Below are positions 42,824 to 53,107 of a stretch of DNA of 64,000 bases, in pieces. Within the stretch, counting starts at the first letter, position 1. Each line of letters starts with the position of its first letter. Source of the stretch: DASRQK01 sp964401685 (GTDB lineage Bacteria > Bacteroidota > Bacteroidia > Sphingobacteriales > Sphingobacteriaceae); NCBI GenBank assembly GCA_964401685.1, contig CAYNZH010000004.1, forward strand, positions 22,225-86,224. Direction: 5' to 3'. The position numbers and the translations under genes are program-made. The notes below the pieces were generated by a model that did not search any database, was not told the DNA's origin, and was given only the letters and a program-made list of their open reading frames with translations.

Positions 42824-45800
42824 ATGAAAAACACTTTACTTATTTTTATTGTTGGATTAGTTTTTAGCCCGTTGCTACTACCCTTGGATGTGATGGCAAC
42901 GGATTGGACTAATTCTACGGGGCACGCCCTTATGGATGTCGCTCCTCCAGATGAGGCCGCACAACAGACCGTACAAGGAACAGTGCGCGGCCCCGATGGC
43001 CCTTTGGTAGGTGTCACCGTCACTGTGATCGGTGGTACAGCTGCGACGGCAACCGATGCAAATGGCCGATTTCAGATACCTGCTGAGAATGGAGCGATGC
43101 TCAGATTCACCAGTGTTGGGTATGTTACTCAGGAACTGCGCGTCACATCAGCAACGATGAATGTTGTGATGACTGCATCCCAGAGCTCTATTGAGGAGGT
43201 TGTCGTTAGCGTCGGATACGGAACCCAACGCGCGGCCCACCTTACTGGTGCGGTCACAACTGTCGACGCAGAAGAAGTGCTTGGAAGCAGACCAATTCCG
43301 GATTTTGCGCGCGGATTGCAGGGGGCAGTACCTGGTCTATCCATTCAAGTACCTTCGGGTGGTGAGCTGGGGTCCAACCCACTGATCAAAATTCGGGGGC
43401 ATGTAGGATCTATCCAAGGAGGCAGTAGTCCGCTTATTTTGGTGGATAACGTTGAGATACCAAATATACAATTCGTCAATCCCAACGATATAGAAACCAT
43501 TACGGTCCTCAAAGACGCGGCTTCTTCGTCTATTTACGGTTCCAAAGCTGCATTCGGTGTGATTTTGATTACCACCAAGACAGGAGCAGGTTCTGAAAGA
43601 ACCAATGTCAGCTACTCCAACAATTTTGTGTTTCAGACTCCCTTTAAACCTTTGGATATCGCAGGAATTGACGGGCTTCAGTACACGTTAGATGCGCACG
43701 AAAATATGAATGCGCCCGATGCAGCAGGTGGGTTTTGGCGGGTAAGCCGCGAGAGTATAGAGCGCATGAAAGAGTGGCAGGAAAAATACGGTGGAATCAT
43801 AGGCAACGATGATCCGGTAGTTTATGGCCGTGACTGGTACTGGGACGGTGTACAGAAATTTGGCGTCCGTATTTATGATCCGGTTGAAGCCATGGTCAAA
43901 GACTATGGTTTTTCCCAGATTCATAATTTAGCATTGAACGGTCGCACAGGCAACGTCAACTACAACCTTAGCTTGGGTTATCTTGGACAGGAGGGGATGA
44001 TGAAACCGGCCAAAAATGATGATTTCCGCCGATTGACCCCAACGTTGAGCCTTACCAATAGAGTCAATGACAATTTTACTATACGCGGAGGAGTGCGCTA
44101 TGCTGAAAGCACTAAAAGAACTCCGCAGTCGCTAAATACCGCAGGTTTCGGCGCTGACCCCTGGTTGTACCTCTATCGTTGGAGCCGCTTGTTTCCTGTT
44201 GGCGTACAAGAATTAGGTCAGGATCTTATCGACCCGGTATTCTCCACCAGGATGTCAAATGACGCGATCACGAACCAGCGTTATGCCAATCTGAATATTG
44301 GATCCACGGTCAATTTTATGGACAACTGGGATCTCAACGTGGATTATGCGTATAGTATGCAAAATAACCTGAGCACATCTTCTATTCCTTATGTACAGGG
44401 CCGGACCCACTGGTATGGTGTCGAAGCGTGGAGAGACGAAAACGGACAGCAAGTGTACGTGGATGCTGAGGGTAATCCCATTTATGACGAATTCGGTTTC
44501 CCGGATATGGTCAATGGAATTCCAGGCTGGCGTTTTCCTTTGACGGATCATACAACAAAAGACCAGTCAAATTTTTATCAAAACTCCTTTAAATCCGAGC
44601 GTCATACGTTCAATGCCTACTCCACCTACGATCTCTTTGTTGGAGGCGGACATGATTTCAGACTAATGGCTGGAACAAACGTTGTTGCTTATGAATTTGA
44701 AAATCACTGGTCGAGCAGGACGAACCTGATAAACCCTGACAACCCACAGTTCAACTTCGCCATAGGCACCGAAACAGCAGGTGGTGGCACCAACTGGGAT
44801 TCCCAAGTCGGATTTTTCGGTCGTTTTAACTACGCGTTTCAGGATAAATATCTGCTAGAAGCCAATCTCCGCTACGACGGAACATCAAAATTCCCTTCGC
44901 ACCTACAGTGGAGGTGGTATCCGTCTGTTTCAGGGGGCTGGGTGCTTTCACAGGAAAACTTCATGGAGTCTTTACAACCCGTGCTTAGCTTCGCAAAATT
45001 GAGAGCATCCTGGGGTAGTATCGGAGATCAGTCTGTATCCAATAGTCTTTATCTCGCGACTATGGGAATTTCCAAAAACAGCTGGCTATCCGGTTCAGGA
45101 GAGCAGTTTATTCAGCTTGGGACACCAGGTGCAATTTCTGCAGGCATTACCTGGCAAGATATAGAACATTTGAACGTCGGTACCGACCTGAGATTTTTCA
45201 ACAACAGATTGGGGATCGTAGGTGAATGGTATCAGCGTTATACAAAAAACATGATTATCGCTGGAGATGCCGTTCCTGCAACCTACGGTACCAGTGCACC
45301 ACAAGGCAATTTCGGGCACCTCAGAACCCGAGGTTGGGAGCTGAACGTCGATTATTCGCACAGATTTGACAATGGACTAAACCTGCGCGTAGATGGAAAC
45401 ATTTCCGATGCGGTGACCTTTACCACGAAAGGAGCCGACTGGAATACCCCTTGGGAAAATAGAAGCTTAGGAACAACTTTCTCCACGGGAAGAAGGTATG
45501 GAGATGTGTACGGCTATGTCACGGATCGACTGTTCCAAAAAGAAGATTTCGTTTATGATGACAACGGAGACTTTGTCCAAACGGTCATTATCCACGAAGG
45601 CACAAGAAAACTCACCAACGTATTAGCAGGACCGAATCCTGTATACCAAACCTATTTTGAAGACGGAAACCAAACCCTGCTGATCAAGCCCGGGGACGTC
45701 AAGTTTGTGGACGTCAACGGTGATGGGTACATCACTCCGGGTAAAAGCACCAATGGTGACCCAGGTGACCGGGTAGTCATTGGAAATATAACGCCTCGTT

Positions 45801-46359
45801 ATCANNNNNNNNNNNNNNNNNNNNNNNNNNNNNNNNNNNNNNNNNNNNNNNNNNNNNNNNNNNNNNNNNNNNNNNNNNNNNNNNNNNNNNNNNNNNNNNN
45901 NNNNGATCCATCTGGGGTAACGGCCAGTTAGCCACACCGGGCTACTTCTCCAAGGAAGGGGCGATGCCACAGGCTATTGCCGGCGATTATTGGAGAGAAG
46001 ATCGCACCGATGCGTTCTATCCTCGGGCCTGGAACATGAACGGAGCCAACGAAGGTTTCGTGATGCGGGCTCAGAGTCGTTATATGTTGGACATGTCCTA
46101 TTTAAAGATAAAGAACATAACCTTGGGTTATTCCTTACCGACATCCTGGATCAACAGGGCGCGACTTTCTGACGTCAGACTTTATATTTCACTGGAAAAT
46201 TACATTACCTTTGACAATTTGAGAGGTCTTCCAATAGACCCTGAAGCTATTTCAGGGCACTCCATGCTGTTGACCAATGGAAACTACAATTTGGGGCGGA
46301 CGGGAACGACCACTCCAGCGTTCAAATCCGCTTCCTTTGGCTTGCAGATAGGTTTATAA
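42824..46359 (+). CDS. SusC/RagA-family TonB-linked outer membrane transporter (pair 3), interrupted by gap
   Basis: This SusC has a signal peptide (1-25), an unusual 20-residue acidic spacer (about 26-47), a carboxypeptidase-like domain (48-117), IEEVVVSVGYG (123-133), a plug with SIYGSKAAFGVILITTKTG and a barrel. The part after 45904 continues with SIWGNGQLATPGYF and ends SFGLQIGL. The 100-N gap at 45805 is not the true size, because the two sides are out of frame with 100 bases between them. About 25-30 residues are expected to be missing by comparison with other SusC proteins. The gene is judged intact. SusD pair 3 begins 18 bases later. Confidence 0.92.
45805..45904. other. Assembly gap, 100 N (real missing sequence)
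   Basis: Exactly 100 N within SusC pair 3, with no shared flanks. To keep the SusC frame the true length must leave remainder 2 when divided by 3, so it is not 100. Confidence 0.9.
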
Positions 46360-46377
46360 TTTTTAAAGTAGGAAAAC

Positions 46378-48186
46378 ATGAAATTCACACATAAAATATT
46401 AATCGCAGTACTGACAATCTCATTTGTCAGCTGTAATAAATTTTTGGATCGACCACCGTTGACCTCTGAAAATGATGAAACGGCGTGGACAAGTGAAGAA
46501 AATCTGAGATTGTATACCAACAAGTATTATTTAGATTTCTTCCCCGGGTACGGAACCGGATTCTCGACTGGCGGGGCTCCGCTGATGAATTACACGAACA
46601 GCGACGACGTCCTGGTACTCGGCAATGCGCCAAATTTTACAAGATCGGTGCCCAACAGCGCGATCTGGAGCTATTCACTGATACGTTCCATCAACATTAT
46701 GATCGATCGGATTGATACACGCATGGAGGATGTACTGACTCCGGAAGCACGCAACCACTGGATGGGTGTCGCTAGATTCCTGCGGGGATGGCGCTACATG
46801 CAACTGGTTCTTGCCTACGGTGATGTACCCTATTATGACTATGTCGTCGGCGACACCGACCTGGACGCGCTTTACAAGCCGCGGGACCCTAGAAACACGG
46901 TGATGGATGCGGTGTACGAGGACTTTCAGTTTGCACTCGAGAACGTTCGCACCAGCGACGGTAGCCTCTCTATCAACAGATACGTGGTTGCTGGCGTGGT
47001 CAGTCGCTTAGGATTATTCGAAGGAACCTGGCAGAAATACTATTATCAAAATCAAGATCAAGCCAGGAAATTTTTGGAGCTGGCCATCACGGCCGGAGAC
47101 TACGTCATCAATAGCGGGCGCTACGATATCGTCACGGACTACAGATCCTTGTTTACGTCCAATGACTTGTCCGGTAATGCCGATGTGATTCTTTACCGCC
47201 ACTATGATCCAGCAGTTGGGGTAACCCACTCCATTGTGTCAAACGCCAACTTGGAGGCGTCTACGACCAACGGACCGACTACCGACTTGATCAAATCGTA
47301 CCTGACCACGGACGGGGAGGTATGGCAAAATTCTTCGGTCGCTAATGCGGACAATTTTGAACTTACAAACCTGATACAGACACGTGATCCCAGGTTTGAA
47401 GCGACTTTTCACAGCGATCCTGAACCATTAAACAGGGCCTCATTGTACTACGTCGTGAAGTTTCTTCCCCGGAGCGTAGAGGAAAGGGTACGTGAAGGTA
47501 ACGGTGTTCCTCCAGAAGCCGCTAGTGACAAGAACGAAACGGACTACCCGGTACTTCGCTATGCTGAAGTTCTTCTGAACTGGATAGAAGCCAAGGCAGA
47601 AATGTCTGCTCTGGGCGGTGCCGCTGTCGGTCAGTCAGATATCGATAAAACCATCAATAAACTCAGAAATCGTCCGCTCGCCGAAGAAGCAGTTGCTCGG
47701 GGAGTGAAAAAGGTAGCGCCCATGACCTTGGGTAATCTGCCGAATGACCCGCAGAGAGATCCTTCTGTAGAGCCTCTGATCTGGGAAATTCGCCGAGAGC
47801 GCCGAGCCGAGTTTACCTTTGAGTACTCCCGTCTGGAAGACCTGAAGCGGTGGAAGAAACTTGAGTACATGGACACAGACCAAAACCCTGACTTGTTATC
47901 TGGCGGCTGGGTCGATTTCCCAAGCGAATTGCCGGGCATGCTGACCGCGGGGAACGTGGGAGCTCTGTCGGTCGTCGGGCTTGACGGATCTCAAACGATC
48001 TATAATGGCACCAATGCTTCTCAAATGGAAGGTTTCTACCGGAGCACAAACAACAAGGGTCGCCAGCCTTTCCTCAATCAGGTCAACGTCAATCCTTATC
48101 TAGCGCCTATTGGACGCGTACAAATGGATGAGTATGCCGCTAAAGGATATGTATTGCAACAAACCGAGGGCTGGCCGCAGAACTAA
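46378..48186 (+). CDS. SusD/RagB-family outer membrane lipoprotein (pair 3)
   Basis: The 602-residue lipoprotein has a signal ending ISFVSC, then NKFLDRPPLTSENDE, the usual RagB opening. The LRGWRYMQLVLAYGDVPYYD motif (about 140-160), VLRYAEVLLNWIEAKAE and IRRERRAEFTFEYSRLEDLKRWKKLE complete the family pattern. It is longer than pair 2's SusD (602 against 488), which suggests extra surface loops or a larger ligand. It pairs with the SusC 18 bases upstream. A DUF4623-like lipoprotein gene follows 24 bases later. Confidence 0.94.
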   Translation: MKFTHKILIAVLTISFVSCNKFLDRPPLTSENDETAWTSEENLRLYTNKYYLDFFPGYGTGFSTGGAPLMNYTNSDDVLVLGNAPNFTRSVPNSAIWSYSLIRSINIMIDRIDTRMEDVLTPEARNHWMGVARFLRGWRYMQLVLAYGDVPYYDYVVGDTDLDALYKPRDPRNTVMDAVYEDFQFALENVRTSDGSLSINRYVVAGVVSRLGLFEGTWQKYYYQNQDQARKFLELAITAGDYVINSGRYDIVTDYRSLFTSNDLSGNADVILYRHYDPAVGVTHSIVSNANLEASTTNGPTTDLIKSYLTTDGEVWQNSSVANADNFELTNLIQTRDPRFEATFHSDPEPLNRASLYYVVKFLPRSVEERVREGNGVPPEAASDKNETDYPVLRYAEVLLNWIEAKAEMSALGGAAVGQSDIDKTINKLRNRPLAEEAVARGVKKVAPMTLGNLPNDPQRDPSVEPLIWEIRRERRAEFTFEYSRLEDLKRWKKLEYMDTDQNPDLLSGGWVDFPSELPGMLTAGNVGALSVVGLDGSQTIYNGTNASQMEGFYRSTNNKGRQPFLNQVNVNPYLAPIGRVQMDEYAAKGYVLQQTEGWPQN

Positions 48187-48210
48187 GGCGAAAATCTATA
48201 TGGTTGAATA

Positions 48211-49647
48211 ATGAAAATGATTCAAACAATGAAAAAGACTTATAACATACCGAGAACTGGCTTTTTGCTTGGCTTTCTGCTAGTTTTCATATTGTCCGCA
48301 TGTAAAGATGACTTTCCGGAAGCGTTGGACACTTCAGACAAGGAAGTCGTCCTGACCGGTATTCGCATTCTGAATGCTGGTGCCGATGGAAGTACCATTG
48401 TGGAAGGAACAATCAACGAGGACACCAAGGAAATCTCGTTTCCCAGAGTTGAGCCAGAGACAAATGTCTCGGCAATCCGATTCGAATTCGAAGCGTCAAA
48501 CGGAGCTGTCCTGGAGAGCGATGTTTATGATTTTGGCTTTGAGGAGGGCGATGCCCAAAAAACAATCGTGCTCAAATTGCTTAACGAGCCCCGATTCAGA
48601 GAGTATTTCGCGACTCTTAGGTTGAACGTCCCTGTTTTTGGTGCAGATTTCTCTAAGGCTATCGCCTACGATTTCTCCAACAATGCGACCATTTATCCGG
48701 GGGCGGCTGCTACCGTTCGTGGAACGGCCTTCAACGGAGAGTATGTAATGATTGTCGACCGTGATGGCAACTCACCGCACCTTCTGCGCGTTAGTGACCT
48801 GAAGGAAGGCAATATCGATCCGATATACTTAAATAATACCGGCATTGCGGGAGGTACTTTCACGCTGCATTCAGGAGCTATGGCCGGAGAGCATATTTAT
48901 GCGGCGAGTCTGTCCGGTGGTCAGGTCTCCCCACTCAATATTTACCATTGGACAGATCCTACCCAAGCGCCAGATGTCATCAACATCAACGTGGCGACCA
49001 TTCCGGGCGCCGGCGTAAGGCATGGGGACAACATGTCCATTGATATCGATGAAAACGGCAACGGGTACTTCTTCTTTGGCGATAATGCAGCGACCTCTAT
49101 CCTGCGTTTTACTGTCACGAACTACACCAACGTCGGGAACCCTGTCGTTTTGGCCGCTCCAGTAGCCAATGCCGGTGCGTGGGTTTCATACAATCGTGTC
49201 GCAGGCACTGATCAGTACATTTATACTTCTCACGATGCACCTATCTATGTTCTGAATGCCTCGGGAGCAAGTGCTTTCAATCTTTCGCGAACCGCGATTC
49301 CGGTGCGCGGTATGGATGCCAGGGTTTTCATGTTCAATGGAGAACGGTATTTACTGATGGTAACCGGCGCCCGGACGGGTTCTGAGGCTACTGTGTTGTA
49401 CGTTTACAATATTACCAGGGGGGATACGTTGGTGGAAGCGCTGCAGATTTTTGCAGGACTACCAGAGCGAACTCCTGTCTACGAGCGTTCGCTCGGAGGA
49501 CCCGTGAACATCAATCCGACAACCAATACAGGTGTGTATATAGAGAAGGATGCCGAAGGCAATGACGAGACGCTGTATGTGTACGGCTCCTCATTTACGG
49601 CTGGGTTTGTGGTCGTAGAGATTCCAAAAAGTACATTAGACGATTGA
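48211..49647 (+). CDS. SusCD-associated lipoprotein, DUF5018/DUF4623-like, candidate surface glycan-binding protein
   Basis: The 478-residue protein has a lipoprotein signal (from ATG 48229: signal ending LSAC, Cys25; ATG 48211 and 48217 are alternatives). An N-terminal Ig-like beta domain (about 40-150, with VVLTGIRILNAGADGS) is followed by a C-terminal repeat-rich region with NGNGYFFFGDN and VAGTDQYIYTSHD blade-like segments, consistent with a propeller. This resembles DUF4623 proteins found beside SusCD pairs. By position (third gene after SusC and SusD) it is a candidate surface glycan-binding protein. No enzyme motif is seen. It ends at a strong terminator. Confidence 0.7.
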   Translation: MKMIQTMKKTYNIPRTGFLLGFLLVFILSACKDDFPEALDTSDKEVVLTGIRILNAGADGSTIVEGTINEDTKEISFPRVEPETNVSAIRFEFEASNGAVLESDVYDFGFEEGDAQKTIVLKLLNEPRFREYFATLRLNVPVFGADFSKAIAYDFSNNATIYPGAAATVRGTAFNGEYVMIVDRDGNSPHLLRVSDLKEGNIDPIYLNNTGIAGGTFTLHSGAMAGEHIYAASLSGGQVSPLNIYHWTDPTQAPDVININVATIPGAGVRHGDNMSIDIDENGNGYFFFGDNAATSILRFTVTNYTNVGNPVVLAAPVANAGAWVSYNRVAGTDQYIYTSHDAPIYVLNASGASAFNLSRTAIPVRGMDARVFMFNGERYLLMVTGARTGSEATVLYVYNITRGDTLVEALQIFAGLPERTPVYERSLGGPVNINPTTNTGVYIEKDAEGNDETLYVYGSSFTAGFVVVEIPKSTLDD

Positions 49648-49669
49648 TCAAATTATTTTGAAAATGGAG

Positions 49670-49708
49670 GGGGGAAATCAGGATTTTCCAGGGATTTCCC
49701 CCTTTTTT
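49670..49708 (+). terminator. Intrinsic terminator after the DUF4623-like gene
   Basis: GGGGGAAATC (49670-49679) pairs perfectly with GATTTCCCCC (49693-49702), followed by TTTTTT. The next gene starts only 17 bases later with no visible promoter, so read-through may control it. Confidence 0.9.
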
Positions 49709-49724
49709 ATGGATACAAAAGGTG

Positions 49725-51179
49725 ATGAGGAGAATTTCAAGAAATATCGCAGCGCTTTTAGCGTTCGCAGTGATGATACAGAGCTGTTCAAAAGACCCGG
49801 TGGCGCCGGAGCCGGAACCTGAACCACCCCCAACCGAAAAAGAAGCCGTTTTCCCCAAGAAGGAGCTGAGAGCGGCTTGGATTGCAACAGCATGGGGGCT
49901 AGACTGGCCGCAGGGCGCCTACCAGATCGAAACCCAAAAACAGCAATACATCAATTACCTTGAGAAATTCAAGGAACTGAACATGAATGCCGTTTTCTTT
50001 CAGGTCAAAGCCATGGGAGATGCTTACTATGATTCGTCCTACGAGCCGTGGAGTGCGTCTATCACCGGCACCAGAGGAAAAGATCCGGGTTATGATATCC
50101 TGAAATTTATGATTGAAGAGGCCCACGCAAGAGACATAGAGTTTCATGCCTGGCTCAATCCCTACAGGATTGCTACCCGCGCAAACACCGGGAGCACCTA
50201 TCCGACTTTGCATCCGTCCATTTCCCCGGACTGGGTTGTGAGCCACGAGAAAATTCAGATATACAATCCAGCAGTGCCGGAAGTTCGACAGCGTCTGGCC
50301 GACATAGTCAAAGAGTTGATCACACGGTACGATGTCGACGGGATACACTTCGATGATTATTTTTATCCCGCAGCGTCGGCAGCAGGAACTATGGTTTCCG
50401 ATCAGGCAGATTATGTCAAATATGGTTCCGGATACAACAACATACAGGATTTCCGCCGCTCAAATGTAGATAAAGCCATAGAAGCGGTGTACGACGTTAT
50501 CGTCGCGACCAAGCCTGCGGTCGTATTTTCGGTTTCACCCGCACCAGATAGAAATTATAATTACAATACCCTGTATGCCGATGTGGCCAAATGGACACAA
50601 GAAGGGTGGATAGACGTCGTAATGCCCCAGCTTTACCAGGAAATCGGCAACCAATACAACGATTTCCAGACAAATCTGGGATGGTGGACTCAAAACAGCA
50701 ATAAAGCAGCGTTGATGGTTGGTTACGGCTTTTACAAATTCGGCGACCCGACCATGCCGTCTGCATTTCAGACAACCGTAGAGTTGCAACGGCAATTTGC
50801 AATGACCCGAAGAAATAGCCGAGTTCAGGGACACGTGATGTATAGTGCGCGCTATCTGATGCTAAATAAGATAGGAATCACCAATACGCTCGCCGACCTA
50901 TTCAAGGAACCAGCGGTCATACCTTTTTTGGGTCGAAGTATCGCCCCTCAGCCCAGTACACCTACGGGGTTGGCTTTGGAAGGCAGCACGCTCAAATGGG
51001 CCGCAAGTCCCAGCCGATCTGTGGTGTACCATTTTTCCGATCTTTCAAAAGTGGGAAAAGTTGTTAGCGTGACCTCTGCAAACAGCATTCAGGTTTCAGA
51101 ACCCGGATTTTATAGCGTCACACACCTGAACGACGACAATAAAGAAAGTGAACCAACGGATTTTATTGAGAAAAAATAA
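49725..51179 (+). CDS. GHL10-family glycoside hydrolase lipoprotein (DigH-like)
   Basis: The 484-residue lipoprotein (signal ending MIQSC, then a Pro/Glu-rich linker) carries a GHL10 (DUF187) TIM-barrel. Motifs are ELRAAWIATAWGLDWP, NMNAVFFQVKAMGDAYYDS, EFHAWLNPYRIA, and DGIHFDDYFYP at residues 205-215 with an acidic pair suited to catalysis. E. coli DigH (YddW), of the same family, is a glycosidase acting on denuded peptidoglycan strands. That makes murein the leading substrate here. The last 85 residues look like a fibronectin-III-type domain. ATG 49725 is chosen; GTG 49722 is an in-frame alternative. The downstream phosphoesterase gene starts 1 base after the stop. Confidence 0.88.
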   Translation: MRRISRNIAALLAFAVMIQSCSKDPVAPEPEPEPPPTEKEAVFPKKELRAAWIATAWGLDWPQGAYQIETQKQQYINYLEKFKELNMNAVFFQVKAMGDAYYDSSYEPWSASITGTRGKDPGYDILKFMIEEAHARDIEFHAWLNPYRIATRANTGSTYPTLHPSISPDWVVSHEKIQIYNPAVPEVRQRLADIVKELITRYDVDGIHFDDYFYPAASAAGTMVSDQADYVKYGSGYNNIQDFRRSNVDKAIEAVYDVIVATKPAVVFSVSPAPDRNYNYNTLYADVAKWTQEGWIDVVMPQLYQEIGNQYNDFQTNLGWWTQNSNKAALMVGYGFYKFGDPTMPSAFQTTVELQRQFAMTRRNSRVQGHVMYSARYLMLNKIGITNTLADLFKEPAVIPFLGRSIAPQPSTPTGLALEGSTLKWAASPSRSVVYHFSDLSKVGKVVSVTSANSIQVSEPGFYSVTHLNDDNKESEPTDFIEKK

Positions 51180-51180
51180 A

Positions 51181-53070
51181 GTGAGACGACCAATTTTAGA
51201 AAGGCGCTGGTGCCTGATCCTTTGCGCCCTGCTGCTGAGTATCCCGGCCAATGTCTTGGGCCAGCAGTCCTTTAAATTTGCACTGATTACCGACACTCAT
51301 GTGGGCGGCAGCACTGGATTAGAGGATCTGGAGCGGACCATCGCGGACATAAACGCAAATCCAGACCTGGATTTTGCCCTGTTTTCTGGGGACATTACCG
51401 AGTTTGGCTCGGACGAAGAGCTGCGTTTAGCTAAAAATGCGCTGGACAAGCTGAAAAAGCCCTGGCATGTCGTTCCCGGTAACCACGATACCAACTGGTC
51501 TGAAAGCGGGGGCAACACTTTTATCAAAGTCTTTGGCGCAGAGACTTTTTCATTTACTCACAAGGGGTTTCTTTTTATGGGAACCAATTCCGGCCCAAAC
51601 ATGCGTATGAGTCCCGGTCAGATTCCCAGGGAAAACCTGGTGTGGATGGACAGCGTCCTCGCCGAAGATGCGCAGGATAGAAGGCCTATCATCTTTATTA
51701 ATCATTATCCACAAGATAGCTCGCTCAACAACTGGTTCGAGGCCATAGACCGACTCAAAGAATACAATATTCAGCTTGCTCTCTGCGGCCACGGACATTC
51801 CAACCGCTTATACGATTTTGAAGGAATACCCGGGGTGATGAATCGATCCAATTTGCGCGCCAGGGACAGTGTGGGCGCATACAATATTATCAGCGTCGCT
51901 GAAGGAAATGCCACGTTTACGCTTCGCTATCCCGGTGTCCGGACAGAGGCAGAGTCCTGGTTGACCGTCCCCCTGAAAGACCACCGCTTCGACACTTGGA
52001 ATGGCGATTATTATCGCCCGAACTATTCTATAAATGACGAGTTTGAAGACGCGAGGTCTGTTGTTTGGGAGTTTCAGAGCGATAGCGACGTAGGGGCGGG
52101 CATGGATCTTCATAAGGGAAAGCTGATTTCGGCAAATACGGCCGGAGAAGTGTTCGCCCTGGATCAGAAGACCGGCAAGTTGCGCTGGAATTTTCAGACT
52201 GGAGGTAAGATTTACAGCACGCCTGCAGTGTGGAAAAACTACGTGATGATAGGGTCGGCCGACCATCATATCTACGTCTTGGATGCACGAAATGGTGAGT
52301 TAAAATGGAAGTACCAGACGGAGATGGCCGTTCTCGGGAGTCCCGTGATCCGCAATGGAGTGGGATATATAGGAGGGTCGGACGGTAAATTTCGTGCTTT
52401 TTCCCTAAAATCCGGTGATCTGCTCTGGGAATTTGAAGGGGTCAAAAACTATATTTCTGCCAAACCCCTGATTTACGGAGATTACATCTATTTTGGTTCC
52501 TGGGGCAATGATTTCTACGCACTGGATCTGAAAACAGGTGCCAAAATCTGGGAATGGTCCAACGGGTCTTCAAACCGCATGTTGTCACCCGCCGCCTGCT
52601 ATCCCGTAGCCAGCAATGGAAGGATCTTTTTAGTTGCACCCGACAGGCATATGACTGCTTTGGATGCGCTGACCGGAGAAGAAATCTGGCGCGAAATGAA
52701 GCCAGGCATCCGGGTCCGGGAATCCATGGGAATTTCCGAAAGTGGCGAACATGTGTATGTCAAGACCATGGAAGGACAGGTGTTTGGTATATCTACTACG
52801 GCGGATCATATGGACGTTGTCTGGACTTCGTCCCTGCAATTGCCCTACGAACTCACACCGTCTGCCATAGAAGAAATGAACGAAATTGTTTTTGTCCCCA
52901 GCCACTCTGGACTCTTGAGCGCAGTCAGCGCGCGAGATGGTCGGGTACTTTGGCAATACAAAATATCCAATGCAATGATCAATCCTACCAAGCCAGTTGC
53001 TAAACGTAGCGTTTTCGCCAGCACGATGGACGGTAAGATTGTCAGAATTGATTGGAAAACGGTAAAATAG
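51181..53070 (+). CDS. Exported metallophosphoesterase fused to a PQQ-type beta-propeller
   Basis: The 629-residue protein has a signal peptide (1-28, VLGQ) when started at GTG 51181, one base after the previous stop; another GTG at 51148 is in frame but overlaps that gene. Residues 30-270 are a calcineurin-like phosphoesterase with all metal motifs: DTH (38-40), SGD (69-71), GNHD (100-103), NHYP and GHGH. Residues about 310-629 are PQQ/PKD-like propeller blades (LDARNGELKWKYQT, LDLKTGAKIWEW). This two-domain fusion has no known substrate. In context it may remove phosphate or phosphodiester groups from an imported surface fragment (inference). Co-translated with the GHL10 gene. Confidence 0.87.
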   Translation: MRRPILERRWCLILCALLLSIPANVLGQQSFKFALITDTHVGGSTGLEDLERTIADINANPDLDFALFSGDITEFGSDEELRLAKNALDKLKKPWHVVPGNHDTNWSESGGNTFIKVFGAETFSFTHKGFLFMGTNSGPNMRMSPGQIPRENLVWMDSVLAEDAQDRRPIIFINHYPQDSSLNNWFEAIDRLKEYNIQLALCGHGHSNRLYDFEGIPGVMNRSNLRARDSVGAYNIISVAEGNATFTLRYPGVRTEAESWLTVPLKDHRFDTWNGDYYRPNYSINDEFEDARSVVWEFQSDSDVGAGMDLHKGKLISANTAGEVFALDQKTGKLRWNFQTGGKIYSTPAVWKNYVMIGSADHHIYVLDARNGELKWKYQTEMAVLGSPVIRNGVGYIGGSDGKFRAFSLKSGDLLWEFEGVKNYISAKPLIYGDYIYFGSWGNDFYALDLKTGAKIWEWSNGSSNRMLSPAACYPVASNGRIFLVAPDRHMTALDALTGEEIWREMKPGIRVRESMGISESGEHVYVKTMEGQVFGISTTADHMDVVWTSSLQLPYELTPSAIEEMNEIVFVPSHSGLLSAVSARDGRVLWQYKISNAMINPTKPVAKRSVFASTMDGKIVRIDWKTVK

Positions 53071-53080
53071 TATACATTTG
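53052..53080 (+). promoter_or_regulatory. Promoter of murQ-symporter unit
   Basis: TTG at 53052-53054 and TACATTTG at 53073-53080 are spaced by 18 bases, an excellent Bacteroidota promoter. The -33 element lies inside the end of the phosphoesterase gene. ATG follows 27 bases later. Confidence 0.7.
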
Positions 53081-53107
53081 TAAAAAATTATAGAACAGTC
53101 AAAAGAG

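Noticed and set aside
45964..46359. Separate 131-residue gene after the gap in SusC3
   Set aside because: It is the C-terminal barrel of SusC3, cut off by the wrong gap length.
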